From positions 3,576,001 to 3,640,000 of the forward strand of contig PUFA01000171.1 in NCBI GenBank assembly GCA_003508835.1: a stretch of DNA of 64,000 bases, in the 5' to 3' direction. The DNA is from Eonycteris spelaea. Lineage: Eukaryota > Chordata > Mammalia > Chiroptera > Pteropodidae. The notes below the pieces were generated by a model that saw only the letters and a list, made by a program, of their open reading frames with translations, did no database searches and was not told where the DNA came from. The position numbers and the translations under genes were made by a program. This document shows, piece by piece, positions 1 to 13,199 of this stretch (the stretch's first letter is position 1; each line of letters starts with the position of its first letter).

Positions 1-1106
1 AAAATGGATAAATTATGTACAGTCTTACAGCAAGGGGCAATGATCTGAGTTTCCCTAAGAGAGGCTGTCCTTTTTTTCTTGCCACACATCAAATTAAATG
101 AAATCTTATTTACTTTAAGAAAGGTTGCTTTCATCCTCTCTTATTTCAGCCATATGAACTAATGAAGATACATTTCATGAACATTCTCTTATATCTTTAA
201 ATCCTTACTTATTTCTCCAAACTCATAGAAATAGTAGTAGAGCCTATCTCACCTCGTTGGCAGTCACACTCGTCACAGAAACCCATAACGCGTTCTCAGA
301 TGCATTATCTTAATGCAATAGGTTATACATGGGGGATTAAGAGATGAAAGGAGAGGCTACACATCCTAATTCTTAATCTTCTGCTATTTCTGCTTAAGAA
401 AAGAAAGACATTTCAGTCGACCAAAGGCAAAAAAAATACACAGAGCAAATATCTAAGACAGGACAAAAGGGTACATGATCAGATCTTTTAAAAGTAAAGC
501 TGATAACCAAATAGGCCCATGGACTTATTTGCAGCTCTTCTTTAACCAAGAAACAGAAAAATAGATGGACTCAGATAAAAAAAAAATTTTTCTAGAGAGG
601 AATGGGATTTTGTTGCCACTAAGCTGGTTTACAAGGAAGGCAGTAATCTGATGCTCGGAGGCCAAGTCTCTTTAATAATGGAGGGATCAACATTTAGAAA
701 ACTAGAGAAAACAGATCCTAGGGCAGACCTTCAGTGTTTAGTAGAAGTCATATAATTGAAGCAAATGGCTTCAGGAGTCTAGATCGAGAGATTCTCTCTC
801 CTTGTATATGAAACACACGTATTCTCCAACCTAATTAGGTAACTGACTCTTTCAAAACAAAGAATTTTCAAATTACTCTAAAAAATTGGCACCTCCAGAT
901 TCAGACTCCAGAGTCCCCAAAGTTTCATTTCCCCCCATATGCTAGTACTCAGCACACTGCCTGACTCGTAGAAATACTCTGCACACATGGCTGCTCTAAT
1001 ATTATTTTGTTTGTTCATGCACTTCATCAGGTTTAAAAAAAAATTAATTATCATACAGGCAAGATAGTTTCATGTGATTTCTAGAATGAAGGGATTTCTT
1101 TAGAAC

Positions 1107-1161
1107 AGTATATATATGATATACTGTAACAGTATATATATATATATATATGATATACTGT
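1107..1161. repeat. TA-rich tandem pair of self-complementary units
   Basis: Two copies of a unit that starts cagtatatat and ends gatatactg lie in tandem. The second copy carries a longer TA run. Each unit is nearly its own reverse complement, so it could extrude as a cruciform. It abuts an L1-like 3' end. Confidence 0.6.
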
Positions 1162-1240
1162 TGAATTGTATACTTGAAACTTATTTGATTTTGTCAATCG
1201 TCACCCCAATAATTTTAATTAAAAAAAATTTTTTTTAAAG
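1150..1240 (+). mobile_element. LINE-1 3' end fragment
   Basis: The words gaattgtatacttgaaac and gtcaccccaataa, followed by an A-rich tail, resemble the terminal L1 3' untranslated sequence of some laurasiatherian mammals, bats in particular as far as I recall. The reverse complement of the same ending appears near 56475-56540. Confidence 0.5.
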
Positions 1241-2189
1241 AACTGTGTTGAGAAAGTTAAATGCAGTGTAGAAGTTCAAGTGATTTGCTTTGAATTTTTT
1301 AACCTTCTATTTCACCTTATAGTGTTCAGTACTAAAAGCCAACATTTGCCTTATAAGCTGTCACAATGTCCAATAAGCATATACTCGAAAAGCAATGTAG
1401 GACACAGATTTTATACATCTCTGACTTAAGATTTTATTTTATAATACATTTATTAGAGCTTCCAAATACTAATTTGATCATATTTCTGAAATTTCTTTAA
1501 ATAAATAGTTATCTCTTTCTCTAATATAGAAATAAACAATGGTAAAACACAGAGTAAAAAAAGTCCTCTGTCTGTGACGCAGGGGTCTTGTTTCTTCTAC
1601 CAGCATCTATGAAACTGTGGCAGGCAAACATATTAGCTTGCTAGCAGGGTAAGTTCTCTGATCCTCCACAGTTTTGACAGCTCTCATCAAATTAGTATAA
1701 GTGTCTCGTTGAGACCTGGACTGTACACTAATATATTTTCCCCTTTCTGTTCTCCAAATCGGGAGTGTGTATTAGTGGACTTAACAAAAATCTCACTTTC
1801 ATCTTCTATCATTCCTTTTCTTTAAAAGAAAGCCATGCTTCTATATATCCATAATCCAATTTACCAGGCTAGTATAGATCAAGTTCTTTGGGAAAATTTT
1901 CTAAAATTATATATATTCCCTAACACAAAACTAAACTACCGAGTACAAAATCAATGGTACCCTCTAGTACAAAGCCTATGAGAAATGTAGAGATGAAGAT
2001 GAAAATGATGCTGGACTAAAATCCTGAACCACACCCTAGCCATATTACTTTCTCAATAACTTCTAATAGTTCTCAATGACAACTTCCCAGCGATGGAACC
2101 CCGTATAATTCGATCCCAGATCAAATTTATACTTCCAAATTTGTTTTCTAGTCATACACTCTATAATTCAGTCAAATACAACCATTATA

Positions 2190-3610
2190 AAGCATGAAAC
2201 TGTCTCATTTTATTTATTTTATTGAGATATAATTAATCTGTCATGATATTCAGCTTATTAGAGTATACAAGTCAGTGTGTTTTTTTTAGTACATTCGCAG
2301 TGTTTTGCAACCACTGCCACAAATTCCATAACATTTTTTATTACCCCCAAAAGATATTCTGTACTCATTAGTAGTCACTCCCTAAGCCCTGCCTCCCTGC
2401 AGCCCCTGGCAACCACTAATCTACTTTCTGTTTTACGGACTTGCCTATTCTGGACATTTCATACAAATGGAATCATATAATATGTGGTCTTCTATGACTG
2501 GCTTCTTTCACTAAGCAAAATGTTTTCAAAGTTCATCCATGTTGTAGCAGGAATCAGTACTTCAATCTTTTGCATAATTGAATAATAATCGACTGTATAG
2601 ATATACCTCTTTTTATTTATCCATCAGTTAATGAACATTTGGATTTTTCCCTCACTTTTTGATCCTTCTAAACAGTGCTGCTATACACATTCATGTACAA
2701 GATTTTGTGTGAACATATGGCTTCATTTCTCTTGGGTATTCACTTAGGAGTGAAATTTCTGGGTCATGTAACTCTATGTTTAACTTTTTGTTAATTATGT
2801 TTTTCAAAATGGCTACACCATTTTATGTTCCCACTGGCAACAGATGAGGAGTCCAGTTTCTCCACACCCTTGTCAACACTTGTTATTGTCTTTTTCATTA
2901 TAGCCATCCTAGTGGATGTGGTATCTTATTGTGGTTTTGGTTTGCAATGCTCTGATAATTAATGATATTGAGCATTTTTTCGTGTGCTTCTTGGCCATTT
3001 GTCTTCCTTTTTGGGAGAAATGTCTAGTCAAATCTTGTGCTCATTTATAATGGGATTATTTATCTTTTTCATTGTTGAGTTTTAATAGTTTTTTCTTTTT
3101 ATTTTTATTTCAGCTTTATTGAGGTATAATTGACAAATGTAATAGTTTTTATATATTCTAGATACTAGACCCTTATCAGATATATGATTTGCAAATATTT
3201 CTCCTATCCTGTGGGTTGTCTTTTTCAGTTTTTTGAGTGTCCTTTGAAGCAAAAGTTTTAATTTTGATAAAGCCAATTTATCCTTTTTCAATACCCTTTG
3301 GTTGTTTGTGCTTTGGGTGGCGTAACTAAGAAACCACTTCTTAATCCAAGTTCAGTAATATCCCTTTTTTTTTTATTGAGATAGAATTCACATGCCATTC
3401 CTAAATACTTTTAAAATTGTGAATATAATACATACTCCAAGAAGTACACACAACATAAATGCACAACTTAATTATTATAGAACTATCACCCAGGTCAAGA
3501 AATAGAACATTGCCAGATCCCCAGGAGGCTCCTTCCAGTGTCCCATCATTGTTTCCCAATCATAACACCCTGTCATCTCCATGACAGGATTGTGGTTCTC
3601 AAAGGCAAGT
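2190..3610 (-). mobile_element. LINE-1 3' end / ORF2 remnant(s), antisense
   Basis: Read on the minus strand, this matches the familiar 3' part of mammalian L1. Plus-strand landmarks are cccctggcaaccactaatct (2402), a 'cattt-ggattttt-ccac' block (about 2635) and 'gggtcatgtaactctatg' (about 2761). The poly-T and 'attgaggtataattgac' restarts near 3110 and 3370 suggest two or three L1 pieces inserted into or beside one another. No long ORF survives. Confidence 0.75.
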
Positions 3611-3884
3611 CCCAAATTAGATACATCTTTGTGTTTGAACAGCATTTATTACAGTACTTGAAAGACATAAATAATGGAAAGTTGATTAATTTTACTATCT
3701 AATAGCATCTCTAAATTTTTGATTTGTGAAAAAGTTTACATTATTGCACAAAGCCGTGTTCCTTCTTAATCCATTTTTGTTTTTTGTTCGTTTTGTACCA
3801 ATACACATGACACATTAGGTACATGACACATTTTAATCAGTTAAAGGCTGACGTTGGTTGGTGACGGAAAATAATAATATTCAT

Positions 3885-4175
3885 AATCAAACAGATAATA
3901 GTTATTTATTGCATGCTTACCATATGCCTGAAACTGTGTGAAGCATTATGTCAATCTCTACAACACCCTTAATGTAGACAGAGATGTCTATTTTTATTTC
4001 TCCCCTTCTCTCCTTCCCATCTCCCTCAAAACCCCATTCTTTAATTTTTACCACAAAGCACTACCCCAATTCTTTTAATTTTTACCTACATGCCCCAAGC
4101 CATACAACTAACAAATGCAGAGATAGGATGCAACACCAGACCACCTGACTCCAGAGCCTACAAGAGACAACTCTC
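3885..4175 (-). repeat. MIR-like remnant, antisense
   Basis: 'ttattgcatgcttaccatatgcc' is followed by 'catacaactaacaaatgcagagataggatgcaacaccaga', which resembles the reverse complement of MIR (gcccaaggtcacacagctagtaag...gaacccag). It is interrupted by a pyrimidine-rich segment. Confidence 0.4.
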
Positions 4176-5230
4176 AACTCTTCCCAGATAATTCTGACAC
4201 CCAAAGTACCCAAGAGCTGCCTTTAAATTTGTTTAGGAAAAAAGATGTTCACTGGATCCCTTGTGTCTTTCTCAGATGTACCTAGCCTTGGTACAGGAAG
4301 TAGTCAGTAAATGGTGTTTATTATAACTCTTTCTGATTGTTGGATGTTGGACCTACTCTTGATGCATTCATGTGTCACTTTCTGACCAGGACAGCAGGCT
4401 CTATGGGTTAGTACTGAGAAGTCTCCTCCCCCTTTGGGTAACATTCCAACTGTCCCTGCCTTTAGATTTGCTACAGAAGGGAAAGCATGTATCCATAAAA
4501 AAAAGAAGGAACTAGTACTTATAAGAGATAACTATCTTCAGGTAACCTTAGGGCTATGTGACTCCATTAAAATGTACTCATAGCAGATTAAGGGTCACTC
4601 AGAGATGCTTTCTTTGGTTAAGACATTTACTATTCTTTTTGTTATGAAGAAAGTGAAATTTCATAACAAAAGTGGAGTTGGGTATTATATGTCTTCTACT
4701 TAAAAAGACACAGACACAGCACAAGATAGGAACTTGATATCCTTCGCAAATTTTTGGACCAGCTTTTGATGGGAGTATAACCAAGATCTGACTGAAGAAC
4801 TCTCCATTAACACCACTACTCTCTGTCTATGGCATTAATGACAGGCCATCACCTGATGTAGGGTATTTGTCTCATTTATGGCACAGAAAAGTGAATGTAT
4901 TAGATGAATTAAATTCTGCTTAAATGTGGCATGCTAAATTGCGCATGGTTGGCTTGGTGGCAGTACTCTAACAAAATAATGAATTCAGTCTGAGCCCAAA
5001 GAACACGTCCTTGGCAAAAGGCTTTTTGGAGTTTTCAGCCTTATTCGTTAAGTAGGGATACATTTTCCAAGAGTTTCATTAGCAGTTGAGGGTGGGAACA
5101 ATCTATTACGCCCCACAATTATCCTTTTAGGGCTAGGTCAATCCTGTTGCAGAGACTGCTCTATACAAACTGGCCATGCAATCACAGTTTTCAGCTCTGT
5201 GAGACTTTCACACCATAAAAAAAGGCCATT

Positions 5231-5255
5231 ACGACATATTGTGATTATATGTCGT
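5231..5255. repeat. 9-bp inverted repeat, 7-bp loop
   Basis: acgacatat (5231-5239) and atatgtcgt (5247-5255) are perfect reverse complements separated by tgtgatt. An A-rich stretch lies to the left and a T run follows directly to the right. It looks like a hairpin followed by a U-tract, but in an intron this is most likely chance or a decayed element. Confidence 0.5.
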
Positions 5256-6379
5256 TTTTTTCTTTTTATCCTTGTGTTCTTCTTAATACTTATCTTGCCA
5301 TCCCAAAAGTGTTCCTCTAATCTATGGTTAATTTTATTTTAGCTTCGACTGTAATTGTTTTCCAAGTACTGCATGAAAAGGGTTATTCCACAGAGCACAG
5401 TGGATAATGTTTTCTATCTCTTGAGAACTGGTTTTCAAGTATCGAGTGCTTAGTGGTTTTCAAAGTACTTTTACACACAAAAACTCACTTGATTCTCACA
5501 TAAACCTTAAAAGGTAGACAGAGATACACAGTACAATAAGTTTGGGGTCAAAATGCTCAGTCCTTAAGTCTCTTTCCTCAACTGTAAAATAGGGTTTATA
5601 ATAGAACCTCTTTCATAGATGTGTTGTAAAGAATAAATGAATTAATGCATATAGAGTGGTTTTTCCACACATGTTAAGTACTAATTAAGAGTTAGCTATA
5701 ATTTTTGTTTTTTAAAATGTTTTTAAATATGTGTGTCATTGAAGAGTGAAACTTTAAATAAGATTGTTTCAGAATTTTATCAGGTAGAACTTAGTTGACC
5801 TATTCCTGACATTTTTCATCTTAAATCTCAATCTTCCTTCCTATAAACTGCATATCTTCAACTGCCCATTGTCTTGTCTCTTCAAATTAAACCAGGCTAC
5901 GTTCTTTGACCTACTGACATATCTCCTGACCCCAATCCTCTCACCCATGTAGAGTACTAAGTTAAGAGGTTAGAGAAAAGAGGGAAAAGAGATGACTGAG
6001 AACTTAAATGGGAGACCTGGGTAGCCTTGTCCTTAAAAGTTTATTACACGCTCTCCAATCAACAGCCCTTCCCTCTCTCCCCACCTCCAACATCCACCTT
6101 ATTCTATAGGGGTTGACATTTTAAGTTCAGGAAGGAGTGGACCATGACCTATAGTCACAACCAAAATTTCTTTTATTAAATACTGAAATGCTTTTTATGG
6201 CTATATCCCTACATTGAATCACTATAACAAACAAAATATTGTACCACCTTAAATTAGAAATAACTTTAACAACGTAATCTTGGTTAATCAAATGTATAAA
6301 TTTTATATGTGTGTGTTATACATATATATACATATATATATCACATATGTAGATTTTTTTGTTTTGGCTTTAATTATCA

Positions 6380-6775
6380 TAATAATTATGAATTAACTTT
6401 TAAATAAACACAAGTTCATTATAGAAAATAACATCAAGGTGATAGCTACTGAAAGCCCTAAGAGGGAATCATAAAAACTACAAAAAATCCTAGTCAAGAG
6501 ACAAGAAATTATACTATTTGTTCTTTCCAAGAATGCTACAGTGAATGGCCTTGTGCATACTATGTGCAGAGTATTTCTATAAGTTCAAACCATAGAAGTG
6601 GTAGTGCTGGGTTAAAGAGAATGTGAATTTGAAATTCTAACAATGCTGTCAAGTGCTCTCTGTGGATGTTGTATCAATTTACATTTCCACTAGCAATGTA
6701 TAGGAATACTCCCTATATGTAGAAGGTTTCCTCCACTCTTGCCCAATCTTTGCCAATAGGATAACTAAAAATTAA
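6380..6775 (-). mobile_element. Old LINE-1 fragment, antisense
   Basis: The order 'aatgctacagtgaatggcc', 'gtgctgggttaaagagaatg', 'caatttacatttccactagcaatg' and 'tttcctccactcttgccca' is the antisense order of the L1 3' region, heavily diverged. The flanking 6300-6350 is a TA/TG simple-sequence patch. Confidence 0.55.
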
Positions 6776-7439
6776 TCCCAGCCCTTCTTGATGTGGCCCT
6801 ATCACTCTATCTTGTAGTTGGGAGCTCATTTTTCCAAGGGGCTGCATCTTGTCCTCTAAGCTGTTAAAGGCGTCTGTTTGTGCTCCTTTATGCTAATTCA
6901 AATGTTGTTTTTTGTCTGTATTTCCTCATGTTCCACCTTCTAGAAAAGTGGAGTCAGCCCAATCAAACCTAAACTCTTCATTTCCTCATTCCCACTTTTT
7001 AAACTAGGTATTGGAAAGTAGAGTGACTCCTTGGAAATCAGCCTTGTAACCAAGTCATTTCTCTAAGGTCTGATTGTAATTTCCTCGAGCCAGTGCAAAT
7101 GAGGGTCCAGCATGCCTGAAAGCTAATCAAAGTTATTCAAATTCTGACTGGGTTTACAAAAGCTGGGACTATATATTTCATTTCGAGTCTTCCTATGCTT
7201 TCCCTTTCTCCTCAGTTCCTTGAAATCACCAACTGTAGTTTCCGTGTCTCCATTTGTAAGGTCTCTCAGACCCTGGTGAGGATTAGCAAAGCCTGTGAGG
7301 TGATCACCAAGTGCCTTGGTCTTTGCTTGCTCTAGATGGATCTATTACTTAGCTGCCTCAGGTGTTCATCCCTCTTACCAGTATTCGTTCTATCCTACAT
7401 AGTTCCATGATCGTTCCTCTTCGTCCATAATTTAGTCAG

Positions 7440-7640
7440 ACAGGGGGGAACCACATACGGGCCATAAGAGCGTGTGTTAATTTAACTTCTCTAAGCCTCA
7501 GTTTAATCATCTATAAAATGGAGATGACATACTTCCATTTCTGGGTTCTGGGAAGGACCAAGATAATACACATATAAGTCATCCAGCATAGCATTGGCAC
7601 AAAGCACACATGCAATGAATAATAAATTCCTTCTATTACT
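7440..7640 (+). repeat. MIR SINE
   Basis: The MIR order is visible: 'taacttctctaagcctcagtttaatcatctataaaatggagatgac', then 'aagataatacacat', 'agcataGcattggcac' and 'aatgaataataaa'. This is the core and 3' half of MIR in forward orientation. Confidence 0.65.
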
Positions 7641-7809
7641 TCTTTGGCAGAGAATAGCAAAATGCTATTTTAGCAGTATTACACTTTCTCTTAAGCCTCG
7701 TTGTCATTGCATCTTCCACCCTAAACCCAAGCATATCCCTTCTTTGTCTCATATTCTTGCTAAAATGTAAAATTAAACAAACAAAAAAGATTCTTCATTT
7801 TTGATGCCA

Positions 7810-7836
7810 TTTTTTTTTTTTTTTTTTTTTTTTTTA
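7810..7836. repeat. Poly-T run
   Basis: An uninterrupted T tract, probably the A-tail of an antisense retroelement. The flanking sequence was not assigned to a family. Confidence 0.7.
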
Positions 7837-9389
7837 GTTTGATGATTTTTTGCATGGTTCATGCTGATTCTGGAGTTAGATTTATCGTTACTAGTGCAAG
7901 GTGGATGTTTTAAATTCCCACATGATTGAATGCATTATTATTGAACAAAAGCCTAAAGCATCCAGGAAACAGCAGTGCCACCCTTTCTGCGTTAGGCAAC
8001 AGTATTATGGATTTAGCCGTGCCTCAGTGCCCACGGCTTGCAGATCCTGAGAAAGTCTGTCTATAAGGCAGAAGACACTGGATTCGCACAGCTGCTTCTG
8101 CATCCAAAATCTCTGTCTCACGAATAACAAGAAGTTGTAGTATGTCTTGAAAAGTCACAAGGCAAGTTAGAAGAGAACATAAAAGAGGAAGAACATGAAG
8201 GAGCAGATGTCGTGGGAGAAGAGAAAACAATTTTGTTTTCGGTTTATCTGATTAGGCTGTGATAATGCCCTCTACAGAACTGTCCATCACAGACTCACTT
8301 AGGTCAGGCAAGAGTCTGACCCAACTGCCTAGGCGACACCGGGCAAACAATGCCAAATTCAATTTTAGCTGATCCTTGAAAGAAGGAAAAAATGTTTTTC
8401 AAGAAACCTGCTGAGAGCACCACATGAACCCTGCATTTTTCATTTTTTGACATGTTAGATATTATATTAACATTTTATGACAAAATGGAAAGCAAAATGA
8501 AGAGTAAAATAAAGAGAGCAGAGGCAAATATGTAAATGCTATCCGGGTTCCCAGTTTCTGATTGCAATCCCAGGAATTTAATCTCTTCTCTGGATCCACT
8601 TAAAAATTTTATTTCCAAAAGCAACACTTTCCTACTTAGGGCATGGGTGTTTTTCTAGGGGGAAAAAAATTAACTCTATTCAGACCTTTTATGTATTGCA
8701 TATTTGATTAATTTTTCAAAAAACTTTCAGTTATTAGGAAAATGTAAAATTATGATCTCCAAGGCCCAGAAATTTTACATTAGTCAACAGTCTAATATTC
8801 AATGGACTTTGGCCTTTTTTTGCATGATTAGTTGATTTCTGTGTTAGCTCAGGTCCTGTGAGAAACAAATGCCAAAGTGTAACAAGGTGTGCAAGACACG
8901 TATTGGGGGAAACACCTGTGGAAGATAAAGAGGCAAGGGATCAGGAAGGAGGGGAGCCTTTTGACCGTGATGCGGGTCTGACAACTGTGAAAGGAGGGAG
9001 GAGAAGAAGGAAGACTGAATAGGCAGCGCTTTAGTCTGCAGTGCAATTCTGAGAAAGTCTTGGCTAGGCTGATGGGGATCCCCAGAGCAAAGGCTGCCTC
9101 TAGCAGGCATCAGCTGGAATATACCCCTCTGGTAGCTTGGATAAACAAATAACGTGGATCGACTTTGCTAATATGATTCAAGTGAAGTCTTGACCTTTTT
9201 ATTGAGGGAAATTAAAGAGTCCATAGATCGTTGCAAATTTCTAGATACTAGTTTTGAATGGATGCCGATTCCTGGAAATCCAAAAACACCACTGGAGATT
9301 AGTCGTCAAAGAGAAGAATTATGGTGTTCAGGCAACATGAGGTTTGGGCTCAAGTCTCTCTAGAACCCATCCTATGGTTATCCCCTTAG

Positions 9390-9978
9390 TTCTTGAGTGT
9401 ATAATTGATGTAGATAGGTTTGAAAGTGGTCTAATCTCCACACTGGAATGCGGCAAAAGGGCTAATACTGTAGGAGGGCCAAGTGGAAGCTCTCGGAGCT
9501 CCCTCTGCCCCACTCTAGACAGTAAACAGAATAATACCACATCCCTAGCAGAACTGCCAAGATTAATGGTGCCCAAAGACTTCAAAGACACAGGTGTGGC
9601 AATTCCTAACATTCCCATTTTATTTACCTGTGCGAAAGATGTATTCAGCTTGGATAATGATTATGGATTACTGTAAACTTAATCAGACAATGACGATTGT
9701 AGCTGCTGTTCCTGATATGATGACTTTTCTTAAGCGAATTAACATAAATGTCTTGCATTGGTACACAGCTTTTCCCTTCAAATGGTTCTCAAGGATCACA
9801 AGCCTTTTGCTTTCTGCTAACAGAAACACCAGTACACCTCACTGTTTCATCTCAGGGCTATGTCCACTCTCCTCTTCTCTGTCACAGTCTAGTCCTAGAG
9901 ATCTTGTTCAGCCTGACATCGCACAGAACATCACACGTATCTACTTCACTGATATCATGCTAAATTGCTCTTCATGAG
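9390..9978 (+). mobile_element. Endogenous retrovirus (ERV-L type) pol relic
   Basis: Two overlapping frames (9344-9676 and 9594-9977) carry pieces in the order expected for an ERV-L pol gene: the end of the protease/RT linker, then reverse transcriptase. Recognisable islands are 'DYCKLNQ', 'AAVPDMMTFL', 'WYTA' and 'QNITRIYFTDIML', the last a decayed counterpart of the RT catalytic YxDD region with the motif lost. The reading frame changes around 9600-9680 and no LTRs were securely placed beside it. It is an old, non-functional fragment in the sense orientation of the window and antisense to SHROOM3. Family knowledge: ERV-L elements lack env and are ancient in placental mammals. Sequence upstream (8840-9110) could belong to the same insertion but was not assigned. 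Confidence 0.75.
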
Positions 9979-10333
9979 CTGTAAATATCTTTATGCTTAC
10001 TTCCTATATTTAATTTCTTCTGCCAAGATAACTAGCATAGATTATATTTTCCTCTATGACGCAACTCCAAATCCCACTTTCGAAACCAAAAATTATGGAC
10101 CAAGTGTCTAAACCAAACCAAAAATTATTGCAAAATTCCCATTATTTTTCTATGAAAGTCTGAGTTTCTCTAAAAAAGTAAGATTATCTTTTGTATGATT
10201 GCTATAAGTACCACATGAAATATTCAAATGAATTTCATTACTGGACTCAAAATTGTCTTTGACTCCTTTATGTGATACTGGAGTAAATTCTGCTGCTTTG
10301 GCTAATTCCTCACTGTCTCTGAAGCAAAAAGCC

Positions 10334-10738
10334 TGTTGTGAGCTGAATTATATCTTCCTTTCCAATTCATATGTTGAAGCCCCAACCTGCAGCCTCAGAG
10401 TAGGACTGTATTTGAAAATGGGGCCTTTCAACGGGTGATTAAGTTAAAATGAGGCTGTTAGATTGGGCCCTAATTCTATAGGACTGGTGTCTTATGGGAA
10501 GAGGACATTTGGACACACAAAGAGACATCAGGGATGTACGCACACAGAGGGAAGGCCATGTGAGGACATACTGACAAAATGCCATCTGTAAACCAAAGGG
10601 AGACCTCATAAGAAACCAAACCTGCTAATACCTTGATCTTGGATTTCTAGCTTCCAAAACTGTAAGAAAAACTTCTGTTGCTTGAGCCACCCGGTCTTGG
10701 TGTGGTATTTTGTTTGGTAGCCCTAGCAAACTAATACA
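10334..10738 (+). mobile_element. MLT1A-like ERVL-MaLR solo LTR
   Basis: A near full-length LTR. It opens with 'gagctgaattat', has 'ttcatatgttgaagcccc', 'gggccctaattctataggac' and 'gccatgtgaggacat', and closes with 'tagcaaactaataca'. All are in the order of the MLT1A consensus as I remember it. The degraded AATAAA-type region lies near 10660. Confidence 0.85.
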
Positions 10739-10939
10739 TAGCTTATGGTGTAAAAATGTACTATGGCTTCTAAAACCTTTAGTAGTAAGAGACTAAAGGT
10801 CACAAGACAAGGATGAAAGTGTTTTGGTGTGTTTGTGCATTTTCATTTTTTTTTTTTGCAGGAAGTGTAATTTATTTGATACTTTCTTTCTCCTTCCTTC
10901 CCCAAACTCTCTTCCAATTAACTAGATAATTCCAATGAG

Positions 10940-11175
10940 ATTTATTATGCATTAACCACTGTTCTAAGAGCTTTACTTTTATTAACTCTTTAAAACCTCG
11001 TAATGATCTTATGAAGTAATTACCACCTTTTATCCCAGTTTTATAAATGGGGAAATAGAGGCACGGAGTGGTTAAATAACCTGTCCAAAGCAAATTATTA
11101 CCAGGTGATAGAGCTCAGATTTGAGCCCCAAAATTCTGGCCTTAGAGCTGGTGCTGTTAATCAGTATGCTATACT
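10940..11175 (-). repeat. MIR SINE, antisense
   Basis: The reverse-complement MIR order is clear: 'attaactctttaaaacctcgtaatgatc', 'ttataaatggggaaatagagg', 'taaataacctgtccaaagc', 'gctcagatttgagcccc' and 'gctatac'. Nearly the whole element is present. A second weaker antisense MIR-like patch sits at about 11490-11620 (ctttacagacgaggacatcgaggctagg). Confidence 0.75.
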
Positions 11176-11886
11176 AGATTTTACATAAAAGAGAGAAAGA
11201 TGCATATGAACGTGTCCACTCACAAATATGCTGTTTTTATTGAACTGAAGGCCACTGGAGAGAGCATTTTATGTCTTTACCGAAGTTAAAGTCAATTTTA
11301 AGCTTACAGAGCCCTCAACATTTTTCCTTGGGTAAGTAATATTAAAAAGTTGTCTCTCTTGGTAATGACTGAAGTACATACACACATAATACAGAAGAAT
11401 TATATACACACAACATCTAAATTCAAATATACTTCTAATGATAATGAATAAGAAGGATGCCTTGGTAGTGTAATGAACACATGAATTAGCCCGATGTGAT
11501 CTTCACAAGAACCTTGTGAGTCAGAAAGAGCGGTACATTATCCATACTTTACAGACGAGGACATCGAGGCTAGGTGAGAGTGATAATAAGCAAGACTGCA
11601 AGGCTGCGCGGAGGTACTTCGGTGGCAACTGCAGGGCCCCCGGCGCTTTTACACTGCTCTTGCTGCTTCTCAGAGAAGAAGTCAAGTAAGCCGCAATAGT
11701 AATGCTAGCATTTGCTCAACCGCTGTGACATTATTTCAGCCAAAGCATGAAGAATATGCTACGCAGTGAGTAAAAGAATTGTATAATGTTCTGTGCCTTA
11801 GCCTAGACTGCATCGTAACTCAGCACCAGTGAAAGGAAAAAGTGGGCCGTAGCACCATATCTGGCTGTGTCGGATCTTTCCTCCAT

Positions 11887-11888
<2 letters not shown>

Positions 11889-11918
<30 letters not shown>
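11889..11918. repeat. Poly-T run of about 30
   Basis: A long pure T tract, a candidate retroelement tail or simple repeat. Its length is likely polymorphic. Confidence 0.8.
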
Positions 11919-11920
<2 letters not shown>

Positions 11921-12729
11921 CATATATTGCTTCAACTTGATCCTGTTTAGTGAATGAAGCCTGATGGCAAACCAAAGCCTGAATAAAAAGCTCCCTGCTG
12001 AAGTGCTGTCACAGCCGCTCAACCTAGGCTCCGGGGAACTTTGGCAAGCGGAAGAATCCTTTGTCTTCAAACTATGACAAGAGTGGAAAAAAATCCCAAC
12101 TATTCGGCTGTGTAGCATCATTCAAGCATGCCTTAATGGGGAAGGTCTAATGAGGAATGCAGTCTTTGAAAAATCTAGCTTTAAAAACTCTCAAAGCATT
12201 CTCACTGTACAATTCTACACAATTATAATTAATAGGATTCAAACTACAAACTAGAGATTACGTTACTATTTTACCCAGTTTGATGGCCACGGATGCTTCT
12301 TTTTTTTACTAGTTATGTTCAAAGAGATCTTGGCCTGTTATTATAATCAAATGTGTAGGAGAAAACATCTCTATTCTTCTTGGATTCTATGGGGGTAGCA
12401 GGAATAAGAGAAAAGAAAAGCCAATTTTAAACTAGCAAATGAACTGCAGCTGCTCTAAGGCCCCTTCCAATCCCCCCTTCCTCTCCTGCTGTTGACCTAT
12501 TAATGGATTCCTGCTCTTGAGCTTAACTCAACTTTCAGAAGGGAGCCAGACCTAAAACCAGTTTGAACAGTTTTTGAAGGTACCCAGAGCTCCTTTCCTT
12601 ACAGTGAACACAGGTTTCTGGCAGGTAAAATTCACTTATAATTATTCCCCTATAATATCTCCCAAAGGAATTCAAGAGTGTTCATCTTCAACATTGTACT
12701 TCATGCATGGTTATTATGTTTCTCATTAA

Positions 12730-13098
12730 AAAAAAATACAGAGAAGACTAAAGAACTTCAAAAGTGTATGTGTGATGGGAGATTTGTATGGTGTGTGAAT
12801 TGTATCTCAATAAAATTATTTTTAAAGTATATGTGTAGCTAGAAAGGGGAAAGAATGGATAAACATGATTAAATATAGAATTTTCCTAATTTAAAAAAGT
12901 CATCGCTAGGGGGGACATAATGGAAATGTGTTGCTTAGTGGGTACAAAGTTTCAGTTTGGGAAGATGAAAAAATTCAGGAGATGGATAGTGGTAATAGTG
13001 TACAACAATACAAATGTACTTAATGCTACTGAATTGTACACTTAAAAATGGTTAAAATGGTAAATACTATGTGTTATATATTTTAAAACAATAAAAAA
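12730..13098 (+). mobile_element. Two LINE-1 3' ends in tandem
   Basis: The first (to about 12835) ends 'ttgtatggtgtgtgaattgtatctcaataaaa'. The second (about 12900-13098) carries 'gatggatagtggtaatagtgtacaac', 'gaattgtacacttaaaaatgg', 'ttaaaatggtaaat' and a terminal 'aacaataaaaaa'. Both are the classic 3' untranslated ends of mammalian L1 in sense orientation, each heavily 5'-truncated. Confidence 0.8.
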
Positions 13099-13199
13099 GT
13101 CATCACTATTATTTAACAAAAACCATTACTAGAACATGATTACATGTTCGTTGTTGAAACCTTAGGGAAAAAATGAAAAAAGAGAAAAATATATGTCAC

